Assembly (NCBI RefSeq): GCF_004363695.1
Contig: NZ_SNZC01000002.1
Location: forward strand, 776,885-835,134
Length of the DNA: 58,250 nucleotides
Direction: 5' to 3'
From: Flavobacterium cheniae
GTDB lineage: Bacteria; Bacteroidota; Bacteroidia; Flavobacteriales; Flavobacteriaceae
The notes beneath the pieces are model-generated. The model was not told the origin of the DNA and made no database searches. It saw nothing but the letters and a program-made list of their open reading frames with translations. A program made the translations under genes and the position numbers. Position 1 is the stretch's first letter. Each line of letters begins with the position of its first letter. Shown in pieces: positions 7,149 through 15,995 of this stretch.

Positions 7149-9851
7149 ATGAAAAAAAAATTACAATTTTTTTTATCGATTATCCTGTTTTCAAATTTAA
7201 GTTTTGGACAAGGTAATTTTTGGACTAAAACTTCTGAAGAGAAACTGGGTGGTCTTGTAAAGATGGAGAGAGCATCTGTGCCGTCGGTTTATCAAATTAT
7301 GCATTTAGATTTAAATGCTTTCAAACAGTCTTTGGTTGGAGCTCCAATTGATACCGAAGGTACTTTTTCTAACACGATTGTAAATTTTCCAAATTCAAAA
7401 GGGGAGCTTTCTAGATTTAGAGTTTATGAGGCGCCAATCATGGAAAAAGGGCTTGCTGATAGATATCCAGATATAAAATCATATGCTGCTGTAGGTATTG
7501 ATGACCCTACTGTTAAATTAAGATTTAGTGTTACGCTTTTTGGATTACACGTTATGTCTACTTCTGGAAATGAAGGAACATATTATATTGATACCTATAC
7601 TAAAGATTTGAATAACTACATTGTTTACAGTAGAAAAGATCTTTATGCAGTTAGAACTTTTGCTTGTCATTTTCAAGATAATCACGAGGAGATTGCAGAG
7701 CAAAATAGAAGTGCAGTAGAAAATCAAATTTTAGCTACTGATGGTATTTTTAGACAATACAGATTGGCAATGGCTTGTACAATTGAATATGCGGCATTTC
7801 ATGTTGCAGCAGCCGGTTTAACAGGCGGTTCTGTAGCTGCAAGAAAAGCAGCTGTTCTTGCTGCAATGAATGTTACAATGACACGTGTTAATGGTGTTTA
7901 TGAAAGAGATATGTCTCTAAGAATGAATTTAGTTGCCAATAATGATGTGATAATTTTTGTTGATACTGATTCATTTTCAAATACCAATGCTGGAGCATTA
8001 ATTAATGAAAGTCAAACGGTTATAAATGGTGCTATAGGTTCTGCTAATTATGATATCGGACATACAGTGAGTACTGGTGGTGGTGGTTTAGCTGGATTAG
8101 GGGTTGTTTGTAATAATGCGAATAAAGCTCGTGGGATTACAGGTTCGCCTTCTCCAGTAGGAGATCCTTATGATATTGATTATGTAGCGCACGAAATGGG
8201 GCACCAATTTGGAGGACCACATACTTTTAGCTCTAATGACGATACTGCAGGAAATTGTGATTCTGGTAATAATAGTCCTGCAAATTCTGTTGAGCCTGGA
8301 AGTGGTTCTACTATTATGGCATATGCTGGAATTTGTGAAGAAAATGTTCAGTCAAACTCAGATGCTTATTTTCATGCAGTAAGTATTGCAAGCATGAATG
8401 CGGTAATGATTGGTTCTGGAAACTGTGCTCCTCAAGCAGCTAATGGAAATAATCCTCCTGTTATATCTGCATTAACAAATTATACAATTCCACAAGGAAC
8501 TGCTTTTGTATTAACTGGAAATGCAACAGACGCTAATGCTGGGGCTTCTTTAACTTATTGTTGGGAGCAAACAAATGCAGCTGCTGGAACAAATTTTCCG
8601 ACATCTACTCAAACAACAGGTCCTGTTTACAGATCTTTAAATCCAACGACTTCTAACAAAAGATATTTACCAAATTTCCAAAGTGTTTTATCTGGTAATT
8701 TAGCTCCAACTTGGGAAGTAACCCCTACAATTGGTAGAACATTAAATTTCGCATTGACAGTTAGAGATAATCAAACGCCAACTGGAGGACAAACAGCAAG
8801 AGCAAATATGACAGTAACAACTGTTGCTGCTGCTGGTCCGTTTACAGTAACAAGTCCTGCTGCAAATGCATCTTGGAATACTAATAGTTCTCAAACTATA
8901 ACTTGGAATGTTGCTGGTACTACTGGTAATGGAATTAACACAGCAAATGTTAATATTTTATTATCAACAGATAATGGAGTTACCTTTTCAACTTTGTTAG
9001 CTAATACACCAAATGACGGTACTCAAGTTGTAACTATGCCAGCTACACCGGCTGTAAATTGTAGAATTCTTGTTGAAGCCGTTGGGAACATTTTTTATGC
9101 AGTTTCTCCTAATTTTGCTTTAGGTTATACGGTTACAACAACTTGTAATACTTATGCAAATAATAATGTTTTGGCGATCCCTGATGGTACAGGTGCTAAT
9201 GTTTATGGAGCTGTTGTTTCTAATACAATAAATGTTCCAACAACTGCTACAATTTCAGATGTTAATATTGGTTTGGATGTAACGCATACTTATCCACAAG
9301 ATTTACAAATTGCAATTAATCATCCAGATGCTACTCAAGTTTTGGTTTGGAATAGAGCTTGCGCAGGGAATGATAACTTTAATGTTACTTTAAATGATGG
9401 ATCTGCTGTGTTTTCTTGTGCTGCAAATATGACAGGTACTTTCGCGCCTTCTAGTCCTTTATCTGTTTTTAATGGTAAGTCATCTAATGGAGTATGGACT
9501 TTATTAGCGAGAGATGGTTATAATGGTGATATAGGTCAGGTAGACTCTTGGTCTATTGAGATTTGTTCTCAAACAGTTACGTTATCATCTGAATCATTTG
9601 GATTAGAGAACTTTACTTTATATCCAAACCCTAATAATGGAAACTTTAATATTCAATTTACTTCTACTTCAGGAAATGAGATTAAAGTAAACGTTCATGA
9701 TATTAGAGGAAGAGAAATTTACTCGAAATCTTATACAAATAACGGGTTATTCAATGAAAATTTACAATTGAGCAATGTTCAATCTGGAGTTTATTTAGTA
9801 ACTGTAGAAGATGGTTCTATTAAAGAAACAAAGAAGATTGTGGTTCAGTAA
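7149..9851 (+). CDS. Secreted reprolysin-like (M12B) zinc metalloprotease with P domain and T9SS tail
   Basis: 900 residues from the ATG at 7149, which is followed by a lysine-rich signal peptide ending LSFGQ. The longer frame from a TTG at 7119 is rejected because that codon lies inside the promoter box. A propeptide-like region (to ~200) is followed by the catalytic domain with HEMGHQFGGPH from His348 and Met-turn STIMAYAG. About 570-660 is an Ig-like beta module. About 665-805 is a proprotein-convertase P domain (CNTYANNNV ... NGVWTLLARDGYNGDIG). Residues ~825-900 are a type A T9SS sorting domain. It is probably a monocistronic, secreted gelatinase/collagenase-like enzyme; its substrate is not determined. 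Confidence 0.9.
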   Translation: MKKKLQFFLSIILFSNLSFGQGNFWTKTSEEKLGGLVKMERASVPSVYQIMHLDLNAFKQSLVGAPIDTEGTFSNTIVNFPNSKGELSRFRVYEAPIMEKGLADRYPDIKSYAAVGIDDPTVKLRFSVTLFGLHVMSTSGNEGTYYIDTYTKDLNNYIVYSRKDLYAVRTFACHFQDNHEEIAEQNRSAVENQILATDGIFRQYRLAMACTIEYAAFHVAAAGLTGGSVAARKAAVLAAMNVTMTRVNGVYERDMSLRMNLVANNDVIIFVDTDSFSNTNAGALINESQTVINGAIGSANYDIGHTVSTGGGGLAGLGVVCNNANKARGITGSPSPVGDPYDIDYVAHEMGHQFGGPHTFSSNDDTAGNCDSGNNSPANSVEPGSGSTIMAYAGICEENVQSNSDAYFHAVSIASMNAVMIGSGNCAPQAANGNNPPVISALTNYTIPQGTAFVLTGNATDANAGASLTYCWEQTNAAAGTNFPTSTQTTGPVYRSLNPTTSNKRYLPNFQSVLSGNLAPTWEVTPTIGRTLNFALTVRDNQTPTGGQTARANMTVTTVAAAGPFTVTSPAANASWNTNSSQTITWNVAGTTGNGINTANVNILLSTDNGVTFSTLLANTPNDGTQVVTMPATPAVNCRILVEAVGNIFYAVSPNFALGYTVTTTCNTYANNNVLAIPDGTGANVYGAVVSNTINVPTTATISDVNIGLDVTHTYPQDLQIAINHPDATQVLVWNRACAGNDNFNVTLNDGSAVFSCAANMTGTFAPSSPLSVFNGKSSNGVWTLLARDGYNGDIGQVDSWSIEICSQTVTLSSESFGLENFTLYPNPNNGNFNIQFTSTSGNEIKVNVHDIRGREIYSKSYTNNGLFNENLQLSNVQSGVYLVTVEDGSIKETKKIVVQ

Positions 9852-9876
9852 TTATAAAACATTCTATATTTAATTG

Positions 9877-9906
9877 AAGAGAAGACGAAAGTCTTCTCTT
9901 TTTTTT
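9877..9906 (+). terminator. Terminator after the first reprolysin-like protease
   Basis: Perfect 10-base stem AAGAGAAGAC / GTCTTCTCTT with a GAAA tetraloop and a T-run. Confidence 0.9.
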
Positions 9907-9937
9907 GCTATTATGTTAAAAAATTAATAAAAAAATT

Positions 9938-9945
9938 TATATTTG
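9938..9945 (+). promoter_or_regulatory. -7 promoter box for the second reprolysin-like protease
   Basis: TATATTTG, an exact TAnnTTTG match, 25 bases upstream of the ATG at 9971. The surrounding bases resemble the promoter region of the neighbouring paralogue (TATTTG/CATTTG followed by TTTATTAA). Confidence 0.55.
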
Positions 9946-9970
9946 TTTATTAATCATAAACTTAACCCCA

Positions 9971-12900
9971 ATGAAAAAACTATTACTAATTGTTGTTTTG
10001 GTATTTTCTTCCTTTGTTTTAAAGGCGCAAAACAAATCTTTGTGGCAGCAAATAGATGAAAATTCTATTGAGAATCAACCAAAAGTTAAAAGAGCTTCTT
10101 TTCCACAGGAGTACAAATTATGGAAATTAGATCTTCAAAATTTGAAAAATCAATTAAGAAATGCTCCAGTCAGAGGAGAATTTCATGGTATTTCAAATGT
10201 TATTATTCAGTTGCCAAATGCAGATGGACAACTAGAAAGTTTCCGAGTATTAGAAACACCTATTATGGAGCCTGGATTAGCAGTGAAATTTCCAACTATA
10301 AAATCATATGTTGGAAAAGGTATTGATGATGTTACTGCTACTGCAAGATTTTCTGTTACAGAATTTGGTCTACATAGTATGACTTTGTCTGCAGGAAAAA
10401 GTACTGCTTTTATTGATCCTTTTACGGAGGATACTCAAAACTATATAATCTATAACAGAGAAAGTCTTATTGGTGATGGGCAATCTTTTGAATGTTTAAC
10501 GTCAGAAGGAGCTCATTTACCGTCTTTAGAGACTGACAGAAGAGCAAATGCTATGTTTAGAGCTGATACAGATGATAGAGTATTGAGAACTTATAGATTA
10601 GCACAATCATGTACTGCAGAATATGGTAATTTATTTAGAGGAAATACTGCAGATCCTGTTGCTACTCAAAAAGCCAGAGTTCAAGCCCAAATGGCAATCA
10701 CGATGACTCGTGTAAATGGTGTTTATGAAAATGATTTAGCGATTACTATGATTTTTGTGGCTAATAATGATGCGGTAATTTACATTGGAGCTACAAATTC
10801 TGATCCTTGGAATGGAGAGTTTAACAATCAAACAGGTGTTACTATAGATGCTAATATCGGATTTAATAATTATGATATCGGTCATAATTTTAACACTTCT
10901 GGTGGAGGTAATGCAGGGTGTATAGGCTGTGTTTGTAGTACAAGTAATGATCCTTTTGGGGGGTTTCATAAAGGTACGGGTATGACAGGTCGTGCAAATC
11001 CTACTGGAGATCCTTTTGATATTGACTATGTAGCTCATGAAATGGGTCATCAATTTGGAGGATATCATACTCAAAGTAGTTCAGGATGTCGTTCAGGAAG
11101 TGGTTTAACAGAAGTTGAACCTGGTTCTGGTTCAACAATTATGGCATATGCAGGTATTTGTAATACTAACGTTCAAGGAGCCAGTGATGCTTATTTCGCG
11201 TATGTAAATATTAGAGACATCATGGAGAATGTAAAGTTTGGTGTAAGTCAACCAACTTTACCAATGACTAATTTAACTAATAATCCTCCAACAGCTAATG
11301 CTGGTAGAGATTATGTAATTCCAAGATCAACAGCGTTTATGTTAGTCGGACAAGGAACAGATCCTGAAAGTGATCCTGTAACTTATACTTGGGAGCAAAA
11401 TGACCCGCAAAATCCTAATACTACGGCAGCTCCAGTTGCTACTAGAGTTGCAGGGCCTATGTTTAGATCTATTTGGGGTACTTCTTCACCTATAAGATAT
11501 ATGCCAAGTATGGCTACTGTATTAACGGGAGCTACTTCTAATACTTGGGAGGTTTGTCCTTCAGTAGCGAGAGATTTAAACTTTTCATTGACCGTTAGAG
11601 ATAATAATTCGGGTGTTGGTCAAGCAGCTACTGATGAAATGAAAGTAACAGTTGATGGAGTGGCAGGACCTTTTGTAGTAAATGTGCCTAATACAGTAGT
11701 GTCATGGCAGGCAGGAACAAATCAAAATGTTACGTGGAATGTTGCTGGAACCGATGTAAATGGTGTAAATGCAAAATTTGTTGATATTTATTTATCTACT
11801 AACGGAGGAACAAGTTTTCCAATTTTGTTAGCAAGTAAAGTTCCTAATGATGGTACTGAGACAATTACAGTTCCTAATAATGCAGGAACAACTAATAGAA
11901 TTATGGTAAAAGGATGGGATAACATATTTTTTGATGTTTCCAATACTAATTTTACAATTACTGCTCCTGCAAGTACAATGGCAATTTCATTTAATGGACT
12001 TGAAGGAGAGCAAAACAAAGCTATTTGTCAAGGATCTTCTGTTTCCTATACAATTAAATATGATGCTTTAGCAGGATTTAGTGGATTAACTACATTTAGT
12101 GTTACTGGAAATCCGCCTGGAACAACGGTTGTGTTTTCACCTGCATCTATCTCTGCTTCAGGTAATGTTACTATGACTGTATCAAATACAACAGGCGTAA
12201 CACCAGGTTTTTACAGACTTAACGTAACCGCTACTTCTGGAGCTGTGACTAAAACAGCGCCATTTTATTTTGATTTGTTAAGTTCAAATTTTGCTGCAAC
12301 AACTTTGAGTTCTCCAGCGAATAACTCTGTAGGTCAAGGGATAAGTTTAAACTTAACTTGGGTAGCAGATAGTAATGCTACATCGTATGATGTTCAAGTT
12401 GCAACCGATTTGGCTTTTACTAATGTTATTTCAAGTGGTAATTCAACAACAACTAGTTATGCTGTTTCAGGGCTTTTAGAAGGAACAACATATTATTGGA
12501 GAGTTCTACCTAAGAATTCTGCTTGTAGTGGAACTTTTAGTCCTGAATATAGATTTACAACAGGGGTTGTTAGTTGTCCTGGTACGGTGGCTTCAACAAA
12601 TGTTCCATTAACAATTCCTACAACTGCTAATGTAACAATTAACTCCACTTTAAATATACCATCAGGTGGCGTAATAAGTGATGTTAATATAACAATGAAT
12701 GTTTCTCATACATGGATTAATGATATGACGGCAACTTTAATTTCGCCTTCAGGAACTCAAGTTCAATTGTTTGCTCAGCCTTGTACAAGTGCTAGTATTT
12801 TAAACATTAATGCTACTTTTGACGATTCTGGTTCTAATGTTGTTTGTGGGACTAATCCAGGTATTTCAGGAACGGTTAGGTCATCTCAATTATTATCGGC

Positions 12901-13285
12901 ATTTAATGGACAAAGTTCAACAGGAACATGGACTTTAAGAATTTTAGATAGTTTTAACCAGGACGGAGGATCACTTAATAGTTGGAGTTTGAATATCTGT
13001 ACAATTCAGCCATTAAGTATTGATGATAATGAAATTAAAATTTCAGATTTGATTATTTATCCAAATCCAAATAATGGTAATTTTAACATTCAGTTTGCTT
13101 CTAACTCTGGAGAAATTAAAGTGAATGTTCATGATATTAGAGGTAGAGAAATTTATTCGAAATCTTACACAAATAGTGGCTTGTTTAATGAGAATTTACA
13201 ATTAAGTAATGTTCAATCTGGAGTTTATCTTGTAACTGTTCAAGATGGAGCTAGAAAAGAAATTAAGAAAATTGTAGTTCAATAA
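9971..13285 (+). CDS. Secreted reprolysin-like (M12B) zinc metalloprotease with FnIII, P domain and T9SS tail
   Basis: 1104 residues and a paralogue of the preceding gene. Signal peptide to about VLKAQ. The propeptide has similar landmarks (APVRGEF, FRVLETPIMEPG). The catalytic domain has HEMGHQFGGYH from His356 and Met-turn STIMAYAG. Just before it is a cysteine cluster, GCIGCVCS, that the preceding paralogue lacks. Beta-sandwich modules follow, including a fibronectin type III-like domain (~775-860) with TTYYWRV. A P domain covers ~870-1010 and a type A sorting domain ~1030-1104. The tail is nearly identical to that of the preceding gene. It is expected to act outside the cell on protein substrates. 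A bidirectional terminator follows. Confidence 0.9.
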   Translation: MKKLLLIVVLVFSSFVLKAQNKSLWQQIDENSIENQPKVKRASFPQEYKLWKLDLQNLKNQLRNAPVRGEFHGISNVIIQLPNADGQLESFRVLETPIMEPGLAVKFPTIKSYVGKGIDDVTATARFSVTEFGLHSMTLSAGKSTAFIDPFTEDTQNYIIYNRESLIGDGQSFECLTSEGAHLPSLETDRRANAMFRADTDDRVLRTYRLAQSCTAEYGNLFRGNTADPVATQKARVQAQMAITMTRVNGVYENDLAITMIFVANNDAVIYIGATNSDPWNGEFNNQTGVTIDANIGFNNYDIGHNFNTSGGGNAGCIGCVCSTSNDPFGGFHKGTGMTGRANPTGDPFDIDYVAHEMGHQFGGYHTQSSSGCRSGSGLTEVEPGSGSTIMAYAGICNTNVQGASDAYFAYVNIRDIMENVKFGVSQPTLPMTNLTNNPPTANAGRDYVIPRSTAFMLVGQGTDPESDPVTYTWEQNDPQNPNTTAAPVATRVAGPMFRSIWGTSSPIRYMPSMATVLTGATSNTWEVCPSVARDLNFSLTVRDNNSGVGQAATDEMKVTVDGVAGPFVVNVPNTVVSWQAGTNQNVTWNVAGTDVNGVNAKFVDIYLSTNGGTSFPILLASKVPNDGTETITVPNNAGTTNRIMVKGWDNIFFDVSNTNFTITAPASTMAISFNGLEGEQNKAICQGSSVSYTIKYDALAGFSGLTTFSVTGNPPGTTVVFSPASISASGNVTMTVSNTTGVTPGFYRLNVTATSGAVTKTAPFYFDLLSSNFAATTLSSPANNSVGQGISLNLTWVADSNATSYDVQVATDLAFTNVISSGNSTTTSYAVSGLLEGTTYYWRVLPKNSACSGTFSPEYRFTTGVVSCPGTVASTNVPLTIPTTANVTINSTLNIPSGGVISDVNITMNVSHTWINDMTATLISPSGTQVQLFAQPCTSASILNINATFDDSGSNVVCGTNPGISGTVRSSQLLSAFNGQSSTGTWTLRILDSFNQDGGSLNSWSLNICTIQPLSIDDNEIKISDLIIYPNPNNGNFNIQFASNSGEIKVNVHDIRGREIYSKSYTNSGLFNENLQLSNVQSGVYLVTVQDGARKEIKKIVVQ
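13050..13285 (+). repeat. Sorting-domain segment duplicated from 9615-9851
   Basis: The last ~235 bases of this gene align closely with 9615-9851 in the preceding gene; long stretches such as GTTCATGATATTAGAGG are identical. The encoded tails share the stretch VNVHDIRGREIYSKSYTN. The similarity is much higher than in the catalytic domains, pointing to a recent copy or gene conversion. Confidence 0.7.
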
Positions 13286-13303
13286 TTGAATTAGTAATTT
13301 TAG

Positions 13304-13334
13304 AAAAAGGGAAGCTATTAGCTTCCCTTTTTTA
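13304..13334. terminator. Bidirectional terminator between the protease and pth
   Basis: Stem AAAAAGGGAAGC / GCTTCCCTTTTT with a 5-base loop. There are T-runs on both strands, and it sits between two convergent genes. Its right edge overlaps the pth stop codon. Confidence 0.85.
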
Positions 13335-13952
13335 TTTTCCGTTGTATGTGTTCATAGTGTTGTTTAATCCTGCTAAAGCAAACGATTTTACTATTTCAGA
13401 ACTTATTTCAAGACGTTCTTTTAGTTTTTCTTTTTCTTCTGTATCCCATTCGCCTAAAACATAGTTGACTTGTTGCCCTTTTTTAAAGGCGTCACTGATA
13501 CCAAATCGAAAACGTGGGTATTCAGTCGAGTTTAATAATAATTGAATGTTCTTAAGTCCGTTATGACCGCCATCACTTCCTTTGGTTTTAATTCGGATAG
13601 TTCCAAAAGCTAAATTTAAATCATCAGTAATAACCAACATGTTTTCTTTTTCGATGTTTTCCTTCTCTAACCAATATTTTACTGCTTTACCACTCAAATT
13701 CATATAAGTATTAGGTTTTAATAAAAGTAAGGTTCTTCCTTTTATTTTTAGCTCGGCAACTTCACCCAATTTTACTGTTTGAAAAGAAATTCCTTCCTGA
13801 TTAGCAATGTAATCTAAAATTTTAAAACCGATATTGTGTCGCGTATTTGTGTATTCTGAGCCAATGTTCCCAAGCCCAACAATTAAGAATTTCTTCATTG
13901 GAATGTTTTCTTCTGGTGTGCGTTTCTTAAATATGTTTAAAAACCAATTCAT
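13332..13952 (-). CDS. pth: Peptidyl-tRNA hydrolase
   Basis: About 206 residues. It releases tRNA from stalled peptidyl-tRNA. Family motifs are VGLGNIG, NTRHNIGF (catalytic His), PNTYMNLSG, ITDDLNL with the catalytic Asp, and GSDGGHNGLKNI. The longest frame begins at a TTG at 13970, which lies inside a TAAACTTTG promoter-like box, so that start is unlikely. The ATG at 13950-13952 adds an 18-residue extension (NWFLNIFKK) before the core; the ATG at 13896-13898 starts exactly at the conserved MKKFLIVGLGN. I chose 13952 but cannot exclude the shorter form. It lies downstream of rplY and prs on the same strand, but a terminator separates them. Confidence 0.92.
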   Translation of the reverse strand: MNWFLNIFKKRTPEENIPMKKFLIVGLGNIGSEYTNTRHNIGFKILDYIANQEGISFQTVKLGEVAELKIKGRTLLLLKPNTYMNLSGKAVKYWLEKENIEKENMLVITDDLNLAFGTIRIKTKGSDGGHNGLKNIQLLLNSTEYPRFRFGISDAFKKGQQVNYVLGEWDTEEKEKLKERLEISSEIVKSFALAGLNNTMNTYNGK

Positions 13953-13990
13953 GCTGTAAAAGTAGTACAAAGTTTAGAAAGTATAAAGCA

Positions 13991-14020
13991 TAAAAAAAGC
14001 ACCAGTAAAAACTGATGCTT
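13991..14020 (-). terminator. Terminator after rplY
   Basis: On the minus strand, AAGCATCAGT / ACTGGTGCTT (one G-U pair) closes a short T-rich loop and is followed by seven T. Confidence 0.8.
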
Positions 14021-14043
14021 CCTTTGTATAGTTTGTAAAGAAA

Positions 14044-14646
14044 TTATTTTTTCTTTTTTCCACCTTTTTCTGCTTTTGCAGCTTCTTGAGCAGCTTTCAT
14101 TGCCGCACGAGAAATTCTTACTTGACAAACAACAGTGTTGTCTGGGTGCATTAATTTGAAATTGTTTGTTTCTAATTTAGTTACATACAATTTGTTACCC
14201 ATTTGTAATTCAGAAATACTTGCTTCAACAAAGTCAGGTAAGTTTTTAGGTAAAGCTTTAACTTTTAAACGACGTTGGTTTAAACGTAAAACACCTCCTA
14301 ATAAAACACCTGGAGAAGTTCCTGTAATTTTAACTGGTACTTCCATAACGATTTCTTTGTCGTCACTTAATTGGAAGAAGTCAATGTGTAAAATTTTGTC
14401 AGAAACTGGGTGAAACTGAATATCTTGCATAATTACATTGTAAGACGTTCCGTTTAACTCAACTACAACTGTGTGTGCGTTTGGAGTGTAAACCAAATCT
14501 TTAAATGCTCTTTCGTCTGCAACAAAATGAACTGGCTGATTTCCTCCGTAGATAACGCAAGGAACCATTCCAGCATCACGTACGGCTTTAGTTGCCTTTT
14601 TACCTACGTTTTCTCTTTCTGATCCTTTAATCGTAATTGATTTCAT
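14044..14646 (-). CDS. rplY: 50S ribosomal protein L25 / general stress protein Ctc
   Basis: 200 residues, the long two-domain (Ctc-type) form of L25, which binds 5S rRNA on the large subunit. The N-terminal half has [20 protein letters not shown] and the HTVVVELNG / MQDIQFHPV / HIDFFQL series typical of the RNA-binding barrel. The C-terminal half ([16 protein letters not shown]) is the TL5-type domain. It ends in a lysine-rich tail. The ATG is 49 bases after the prs stop, so prs and rplY probably form one transcript, an arrangement common in Bacteroidetes. A terminator follows. Confidence 0.95.
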   Translation of the reverse strand: MKSITIKGSERENVGKKATKAVRDAGMVPCVIYGGNQPVHFVADERAFKDLVYTPNAHTVVVELNGTSYNVIMQDIQFHPVSDKILHIDFFQLSDDKEIVMEVPVKITGTSPGVLLGGVLRLNQRRLKVKALPKNLPDFVEASISELQMGNKLYVTKLETNNFKLMHPDNTVVCQVRISRAAMKAAQEAAKAEKGGKKKK

Positions 14647-14695
14647 TGTAAAATATATATAATTAATAAATACTTATTAAAGTGGTTGCTCTTGA

Positions 14696-15637
14696 TTACA
14701 TCAAAAATTTACCACTGATTGAGTTGTTGTTTTGTACCATATGCATTACTTCTGCAAATAATGGAGCACAACTTACTACTCTTATTTTGTTTGATTCTTT
14801 TCGTAACGGAATTGAATCGGTAACAATTAATTCTAATAATTTAGAATTTTCTATTTTTTCGTATGCCTCACCTGATAAAATAGGATGTGTACATATTGCT
14901 CTTACGCTTAATGCTCCCTTTTCCATCATTACATCAGCAGCTTTTGCTAATGTTCCTCCGGTGTCAATCATATCGTCAACTAAAATAACATTTCTGCCCT
15001 TTACGTCTCCAATTAACTCCATAGTATCAATTACATTCGCTTTTTTTCTTTGTTTGTAACAAACTACAACGTCAGATTCTAAAAATTTAGAATAGGCATA
15101 TGCTCTTTTAGAACCTCCCATATCTGGAGATGCAATAGTTAAATTTTCTAAATTTAAACTTCTTACATAAGGCAAAAAGATGGTAGAAGCAAACAAATGA
15201 TCTACTGGTTTTTCAAAGAAACCTTGAATTTGATCGGCATGTAAATCCATGGTCATAATTCGGGTTGCTCCAGCAGTTTCTAAAAGTTTTGCAACTAATT
15301 TAGCTCCAATTGGCACTCTTGGCTTGTCTTTTCTGTCTTGTCTTGCCCAACCAAAGTAAGGAATAACTGCGGTAATATGTCTGGCAGATGCTCTTTTTGC
15401 TGCATCTATCATCAATAATAATTCCATTAAATTGTCTGCACTTGGAAATGTAGAACAAACTAGGAATACGCGCAATCCTCTTATTGACTCTTCAAAAGAA
15501 GGCTGAAATTCGCCATCACTATATTTAGAGAACGTAATCTTACCTAGCGGAACTCCATACTTTTCAGCAATTTGTTCAGCTAAATACACACTCTGAGAAC
15601 ATGCAAAAATTTTTGCTTCTGGTTCTTGATACAGCAT
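14696..15637 (-). CDS. prs: Ribose-phosphate pyrophosphokinase
   Basis: 313 residues, the usual length for class I PRPP synthetase. It makes PRPP from ribose 5-phosphate and ATP for nucleotide, histidine and tryptophan synthesis. Visible sites are KYSDGE, the ATP-site segment YFGWARQDRKDKPRVPI, the TMDLHADQIQGFF region, and the PRPP-binding loop VILVDDMIDTGGT. The start ATG is at 15635-15637. A promoter box lies ~50 bases upstream, and rplY follows on the same strand. Confidence 0.96.
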   Translation of the reverse strand: MLYQEPEAKIFACSQSVYLAEQIAEKYGVPLGKITFSKYSDGEFQPSFEESIRGLRVFLVCSTFPSADNLMELLLMIDAAKRASARHITAVIPYFGWARQDRKDKPRVPIGAKLVAKLLETAGATRIMTMDLHADQIQGFFEKPVDHLFASTIFLPYVRSLNLENLTIASPDMGGSKRAYAYSKFLESDVVVCYKQRKKANVIDTMELIGDVKGRNVILVDDMIDTGGTLAKAADVMMEKGALSVRAICTHPILSGEAYEKIENSKLLELIVTDSIPLRKESNKIRVVSCAPLFAEVMHMVQNNNSISGKFLM

Positions 15638-15688
15638 GTTAATTTATTGTTTAGTAGTTAGTTAGTGTTGTGTCGTGTTAACGAGGTG

Positions 15689-15718
15689 CAAATTTAGAAA
15701 TAAAATCGAACTCTGAAA
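15689..15718 (-). promoter_or_regulatory. Promoter of prs-rplY
   Basis: The minus strand reads TAAATTTG (15689-15696), an exact -7 box. TTTC (15715-15718) lies 18 bases further upstream as a one-mismatch -33 element. Confidence 0.55.
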
Positions 15719-15761
15719 GGATATTTTTAACTATTTTTTTATGAATTGCAGAAATATTTTT

Positions 15762-15769
15762 TACATTTG
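15762..15769 (+). promoter_or_regulatory. -7 promoter box for tRNA-Leu
   Basis: TACATTTG, an exact TAnnTTTG match, 34 bases upstream of the tRNA gene. Confidence 0.5.
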
Positions 15770-15803
15770 CACCCACTTAATGATTTAACCATCATTTCCC
15801 ATT

Positions 15804-15883
15804 GCCCGGATGGCGGAATTGGTAGACGCGCACGACTCAAACTCGTGTACTTAGGTGTGTGGGTTCGATTCCCACTCCGGGTA
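15804..15883 (+). tRNA. tRNA-Leu (anticodon CAA)
   Basis: The cloverleaf can be drawn in full: acceptor GCCCGGA with TCCGGGT (a G-U at the first pair), D arm with GGTAGACGCG, anticodon stem CACGA / TCGTG around loop CTCAAAC (anticodon CAA), a short type II variable arm, and T arm GTGGG-TTCGATT-CCCAC. The 3' CCA is not encoded. A terminator hairpin follows directly. Confidence 0.93.
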
Positions 15884-15885
15884 CT

Positions 15886-15914
15886 AAACCTCTCAGAAAT
15901 GAGAGGTTTTTTTG
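15886..15914 (+). terminator. Terminator after tRNA-Leu
   Basis: Perfect stem AAACCTCTCA / TGAGAGGTTT with a GAAA loop and a run of T. Confidence 0.88.
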
Positions 15915-15966
15915 TTTCAAACAAACAAAATATTAGCATTCTTTTTCAAAACAAAAGATAAAGTTT

Positions 15967-15974
15967 TATCTTTG
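15967..15974 (+). promoter_or_regulatory. -7 promoter box for the GMNPPHGQ-repeat lipoprotein
   Basis: TATCTTTG, an exact TAnnTTTG match, 22 bases before the ATG at 15996. TTTC lies 19 bases upstream of the box as a weak -33 element. Because the box lies inside the longest open frame, the start must be the later ATG. Confidence 0.55.
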
Positions 15975-15995
15975 AGAACTATAAAAAAGAAAAAG

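Noticed and set aside
10736..11074. 112-codon minus-strand frame inside the second reprolysin-like gene
   Set aside because: Antisense to the zinc-binding region of a well-supported protein; composition is a mirror of the sense codons.
15739..15961. Open frames on both strands across the tRNA-Leu region (66 and 71 codons)
   Set aside because: They run through a complete tRNA and its terminator; no family resemblance.
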